NCBI RefSeq assembly: GCF_023155745.1
Contig: NZ_JAKNUS010000003.1
Location: 124,001 to 188,000 of the forward strand
Length of the DNA: 64,000 nt
Origin: Microbacterium kunmingense
GTDB taxonomy: Bacteria > Actinomycetota > Actinomycetes > Actinomycetales > Microbacteriaceae
Direction of reading: 5' to 3'
A program made the translations under genes and the position numbers. A model generated the notes under the pieces. The model made no database searches and had not been told where the DNA came from. It was given only the letters and a program-made list of their open reading frames with translations. The stretch's first letter is position 1, and each line of letters starts with the position of its first letter. This document shows positions 60,561 to 64,000 of the stretch, one piece after another.

Positions 60561-62390
60561 TCACCGCGCGCAGTCGTCGCGATCGAGCTCGCGCAGCTGG
60601 AACCTCTCGTCGCTCCACCGCACGAGAACCGGCAGGAACCGCGAGCCGGGAAGGAGGATCTGCAGGTGCTCGTAGTCGTCGTACACGAGGGTGCGGATGC
60701 GGCTGTCCGCCGCGCACGACCGGACGACGAAGTCCTCCTGGAGGGAGGGCGGGATGACCTCGTCGGCGCTCCCCCACGCCAGGAGGACGGGCATCTCCCA
60801 CGGGCCCGACGCGGCATTGGCCTCCAGGCGCTCCCCCAACGGTCCGGCGGTGAGATCGCTGGCATACAGCGGGTTGTCGGCGGAGACCCCGAGCGCCGTG
60901 GCCACCGAGACCACCACCCCCGGCTCGCTCGGGCAGCGCTGCGTCATCTCCCGCACGATGGGTGCGGCGCCGGGGGCGAGGTATCGCGAGAGCTCGACAT
61001 CGTCGTACGTGTCGGAGTACGGCACCAGCACCCAGGAGATGAGGATCGCCAGGAGCGCGTTCGGTTCGCCGGAGATGAGCTCTTCGGCCAGCTCCCTCGG
61101 CTCCGCCGCGGGAGCCAGGGCCGCCACCCCGAGGACGTCCACGTCGGGGGCGTAGTCATCGGCGATCTGCGCCGCCCAGAGCGCCGCGTGCCCGCCCTGC
61201 GAGTGCCCCCACGCCATCGTCCGCTTCGACAGGATGAGCCCGTCGATCTCGCGCGCGGCGAGCACTGCGTCCAGCGACGACCGCGCCTCGCCGGTGCCGA
61301 TGAGGTACGGAAAGACTCCGGGCGCCCCCTGCCCGGTGTAGTCCGTGGAGACCACGACCCAGCCTTTGGCGAGGGCGTCCTCCAGCGCCGGGATCGCCCA
61401 TCGTGTGGCGGCGTCGTCGCGGAGGCTGGGCGCGCATCCCCGGGCGACCCCGGTCGTGCCGTGATGCCACATCACCACCGGGCGCGCGCCGCGCGGCGGA
61501 TCGACGGGCGAGATCACCAGGCCGCTGGCGACGGCGGGCTGCCCCGCGGCATCCCTCGTCGTGTACAGGATCCGCTTCACCTCGCCCCCCGCCGGCGCGC
61601 GACCGGAGTAGTCGTCCACGCGGATGAGCCGCCCATGGTCGTAGGGCACGACCTCGGGAGGGGTGTAGAACGCGTCGACGACCGGAGCACCGTCCTGCAG
61701 CCACTCATTCACCCACCATCCGCCGGCGCTGACGGCGACCAGGAGCAGCGAGAGGGCGTAGCGACCGGCCGCCTGCCAGCCACGGACGCGGCGCGACTCC
61801 CGTGCGGGAGGGCCGCCGTCCGCCCCCCTGCGCGAGGACAGCGCCGCCTGTCTGACGACGCGGACGAGCTGGGTGGCTCCGAAGACGATGGTGCGGATCC
61901 CGAAGACGACGGCGACGACGAGGACCGTGACATCGGGCCAGGTGACGGCGAGGATGGCGAAGACGATCTGGCTCCCGCCCCAGGTCGCCGAGAGCACGCG
62001 CTCGCTCGCGCGACCCCGCATGACGGCGTCGGCCAGGGAGGTGAGGCCACCCACGAAGAGCAGCACCGCGATCGCCGCCGGAAGGATCTGCAGCGCACCG
62101 CGCAGGCCCAGCAGGATGCCGAGTCCGAGGGCGACCCAGACGATCGCCAGCACACGCGACAGCCACCGCGGCTCACGCGGGCGGACCACCTCGGCAACGC
62201 CGGTGGCGATGGCGCTCAGCGCGACGTAGATCGCCAGCAGCACCAGGGAGGTGAGCGGTCGCGTGACCACGAGCAGCCCCAGGAGCACCGCCCCGGCGCC
62301 GATGACCACCGACACCCACGGTGGCGCGTGGGTGGCGAAGTGCGCGAGCGTGCGCCACCGGACGCGGCGCGGGGTCGGGTGTGCGCTCAC
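60561..62390 (-). CDS. DUF308-like membrane domain fused to a secretory-lipase-type alpha/beta hydrolase
   Basis: A 609-residue protein. Residues ~25-180 hold six hydrophobic helices in the HdeD/DUF308 pattern (VSVVIGAGAVLLGLLVV, VWVALGLGILLGLRG); a further helix lies near 205-225. Residues ~235-609 form an alpha/beta hydrolase like actinobacterial secretory lipases: VVMWHHGTTGVARGCAPS, the nucleophile in MAWGHSQGGHAALWAA, the aspartate in AWGSADEVIPP and a histidine in YDDYEHLQILLPG. Two cysteines may bridge. The hydrolase would face outward as a membrane-tethered esterase. The GTG lies seven bases behind TAGGCT. Confidence 0.82.
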   Translation of the reverse strand: MSAHPTPRRVRWRTLAHFATHAPPWVSVVIGAGAVLLGLLVVTRPLTSLVLLAIYVALSAIATGVAEVVRPREPRWLSRVLAIVWVALGLGILLGLRGALQILPAAIAVLLFVGGLTSLADAVMRGRASERVLSATWGGSQIVFAILAVTWPDVTVLVVAVVFGIRTIVFGATQLVRVVRQAALSSRRGADGGPPARESRRVRGWQAAGRYALSLLLVAVSAGGWWVNEWLQDGAPVVDAFYTPPEVVPYDHGRLIRVDDYSGRAPAGGEVKRILYTTRDAAGQPAVASGLVISPVDPPRGARPVVMWHHGTTGVARGCAPSLRDDAATRWAIPALEDALAKGWVVVSTDYTGQGAPGVFPYLIGTGEARSSLDAVLAAREIDGLILSKRTMAWGHSQGGHAALWAAQIADDYAPDVDVLGVAALAPAAEPRELAEELISGEPNALLAILISWVLVPYSDTYDDVELSRYLAPGAAPIVREMTQRCPSEPGVVVSVATALGVSADNPLYASDLTAGPLGERLEANAASGPWEMPVLLAWGSADEVIPPSLQEDFVVRSCAADSRIRTLVYDDYEHLQILLPGSRFLPVLVRWSDERFQLRELDRDDCAR

Positions 62391-62397
62391 CCGGGCC

Positions 62398-62403
62398 AGC
62401 CTA
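62398..62403 (-). promoter_or_regulatory. Leaderless -10 box of the DUF308-lipase gene
   Basis: TAGGCT on the minus strand, seven bases before the GTG at 62390. Confidence 0.5.
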
Positions 62404-62476
62404 TTCGCCCCCGGGTGGGAGGAGCCTCGACACCCGCCGTGCCGGAGGACGCTCGCGAAGGGGCGCCGCGGCCCGC

Positions 62477-62482
62477 CATACT
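62477..62482 (+). promoter_or_regulatory. Candidate leaderless -10 of the AGCS gene
   Basis: CATACT ends six bases before the ATG at 62489; a shifted TACTTT is the alternative. It is weaker than the other boxes. Confidence 0.35.
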
Positions 62483-62488
62483 TTGCGG

Positions 62489-64000
62489 ATGGACGACGTC
62501 AACGCCTGGCTCCTGACGTGGGGCGACAACCTGTGGACCTGGGTGGTGCTCCCGGTGGTCGTGCTCCTCGGGCTCTACTTCACGGCTCGGTCAGGGGTTG
62601 TGCAGTTCCGCCTGATCCCCGAGATGTTCCGCACGCTCACCGACCGCACGCCCCGCACGGAGAGCGGAGCCCCGCAGTCGGTGTCGGCCTTCCAGGCCTT
62701 CACGATCTCGGCCGCGTCGCGGGTGGGGGTGGGCAACATCGCCGGGGTCGGCACCGCGATCGCGGTCGGCGGACCCGGAGCGGTCTTCTGGATGTGGCTG
62801 ATGGCGTTCGTCGGCGGCGCGTCGAGCTTCATCGAGTCCTCCCTCGCGCAGCTGTTCAAGGTGCGCGACAAGGACGGCTTCCGCGGCGGCCCCGCGTACT
62901 ACATGGAGCGGGGCCTGAAGGCCCGGTGGCTCGGCATCTGGTTCGCGGTCATCCTCATCATCTGCTTCCCGTTCGCCTTCAGCTCGCTGCAGGCCAACAC
63001 CATCGCGGCCACGGTCGTCGCCACGATCGGCGACGGCTCCCCGGGGTGGCTCCCCTGGGTCATCGGCGCCGCGGTGGCGGTCTTGACAGCGCTGGTCGTG
63101 TTCGGCGGCGTCCGCCGCATCGCCTCGGTGACGCAGCTGCTGGTTCCTGTCATGGCCCTGGCCTACCTGCTGCTCGGACTCATCGTCGTGGCGGTGAACA
63201 TCGAGCGGGTGCCCGAGGTCTTCGCGCAGATCTTCACCCAGGCCTTCGGGTTCAACGAGGTCGTCGGCGCCGCGTTCGGCTACATCGTGCTGACGGGTGT
63301 CAAGCGCGGGATGTTCTCCAACGAGGCGGGCCTGGGGTCAGCCCCCAACGCCGGGGCGAGCGCGGCGGTGACGCACCCGGTCAAGCAGGGGCTCGTGCAG
63401 ACCCTGGGCGTCTACTTCGACACCTTCCTGGTGTGCTCGATCACGGCCTTCATCATCCTGGTATCGGTGCCTGATCTCGCCGGCGCGCAGCGCGGGATCG
63501 ACCTGACGCAGGGAGCGCTGGTCAGCACGCTCGGCGCCTGGTCGAGCGTGGCGTTGAGCGTCATCATCTTCCTGCTGGCGTTCTCGTCGATCCTGGGAAA
63601 CTACTACTACGGCGAATCGAACATCGAGTTCATCAACCCCGCGCCCTGGCTGCTCACCGGCTATCGCACCCTGGTCGTCGTGGCGGTCCTCGTCGGATCG
63701 GTGGTCGGGGCCGACCTGGTCTGGAACTTCGCCGACGGTGTGATGGGCCTCATGGCCCTGACCAACCTCATCGCGATCGGTCTGCTCTCGGGCGTCGCCT
63801 TCCGGCTGCTGAAGGACTACACCCAGCAGCGACGCGAGGGACGCGACCCCGTCTTCACCCGCGACCGACTGCCTGAGGTCACCGGCATCTCGGTGTGGGA
63901 GGACGAGCTCTCGGTGACCGGTCCCATCGACCTGCCGACGCGCGAGCGGCAGAGCCGCAAGCACCGCGACCACCTCCACGCGCCCGCCAAGCGGTCGTGA
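62489..64000 (+). CDS. Alanine/glycine:cation symporter (AGCS) family
   Basis: A complete 503-residue transporter whose stop codon is the last three bases of the window. It imports alanine or glycine with sodium. Family motifs are SAFQAFTISAASRVGVGNIA, VGGPGAVFWMWLMAFVG, GFRGGPAYYMERGLKARWLG and FSNEAGLGSAPNAGASAAV; about ten hydrophobic helices are visible. The C-terminal ~50 residues are charged and cytoplasmic. The ATG is divergent from the lipase fusion gene with a 98-base gap between. Substrate by homology. Confidence 0.93.
   Translation: MDDVNAWLLTWGDNLWTWVVLPVVVLLGLYFTARSGVVQFRLIPEMFRTLTDRTPRTESGAPQSVSAFQAFTISAASRVGVGNIAGVGTAIAVGGPGAVFWMWLMAFVGGASSFIESSLAQLFKVRDKDGFRGGPAYYMERGLKARWLGIWFAVILIICFPFAFSSLQANTIAATVVATIGDGSPGWLPWVIGAAVAVLTALVVFGGVRRIASVTQLLVPVMALAYLLLGLIVVAVNIERVPEVFAQIFTQAFGFNEVVGAAFGYIVLTGVKRGMFSNEAGLGSAPNAGASAAVTHPVKQGLVQTLGVYFDTFLVCSITAFIILVSVPDLAGAQRGIDLTQGALVSTLGAWSSVALSVIIFLLAFSSILGNYYYGESNIEFINPAPWLLTGYRTLVVVAVLVGSVVGADLVWNFADGVMGLMALTNLIAIGLLSGVAFRLLKDYTQQRREGRDPVFTRDRLPEVTGISVWEDELSVTGPIDLPTRERQSRKHRDHLHAPAKRS

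Noticed and set aside
1..64000. tRNA, rRNA, insertion sequences, prophage or integration sites
   Set aside because: I looked for cloverleaf-like gaps, transposase or integrase motifs and flanking repeats and saw none; gaps are short and most hold only promoters and hairpins.

Overview
This window is chromosomal DNA from a high-GC Gram-positive bacterium, most likely Microbacteriaceae and probably Microbacterium. The basis is the strong G/C bias at third codon positions, the order dapA, rnj, GNAT, ftsK, pgsA, cinA/pncC, clgR, DUF3046, recA (thyX and dapB are also close by), actinobacterial families such as the CE1758/CE1759 flavin pair, and many start codons sitting directly behind an actinobacterial -10 box. 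I saw no tRNA, rRNA, CRISPR array, insertion sequence or prophage. Genes are densely packed, often with 1 to 4 base overlaps.

Layout. 1-10.3 kb: a mostly minus-strand block running from thyX and dapA through RNase J, FtsK, PgsA, PncC/CinA and a ClgR-type regulator to recA, which is cut by the window edge and has a LexA-like box upstream. 10.3-12.7 kb: a plus-strand redox cluster (thioredoxin-like protein, DUF4395 membrane protein, OsmC peroxidase, TIGR01777 epimerase). 12.8-19.3 kb: dapB, a TPR protein, GNAT, a phosphatase, a degenerate aldo/keto reductase, pnp and a very acidic small protein. 19.4-22.9 kb: a DctA dicarboxylate transporter divergent from a CitA/DcuS-type two-component system. 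22.9-31.4 kb: a glycosyltransferase-SGNH fusion, DedA, a fructosamine-kinase-like protein in an operon with an FMN reductase and a luciferase-like monooxygenase, a membrane acyltransferase, a 2-oxoglutarate/iron oxygenase and rpsO. 31.5-40 kb: transporters, FKBP, PrsW protease, FAH hydrolase, aspartase, a cyclic-nucleotide phosphodiesterase-like enzyme and a Pit phosphate transporter. 40-51.4 kb: S9 peptidase, PfkA, SNF2-type helicase, lipoprotein, DHA2 efflux pump, and a deoC-ALDH-short ALDH operon for deoxyribose breakdown. 51.4-60.5 kb: ribF, two small membrane proteins, truB and a uridine-kinase-like gene, then mutY, then the translation operon nusA-ylxR-infB-rbfA. 60.5-64 kb: a DUF308-lipase fusion and an AGCS amino-acid/sodium symporter that ends on the last base.

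Themes worth attention. At least 16 start codons lie 6 to 8 bases behind a TANNNT hexamer (usually TAGGCT or TAGCCT), pointing to widespread leaderless transcription; five intergenic gaps carry such boxes back to back. Several gaps hold long inverted repeats, including a perfect 22-bp one between infB and rbfA. The less usual proteins are two multidomain fusions, an aldo/keto reductase that has lost three of its four catalytic residues, and a short aldehyde dehydrogenase without the catalytic-cysteine half. No plainly new defence or biosynthetic system was found; this is mainly core chromosome.
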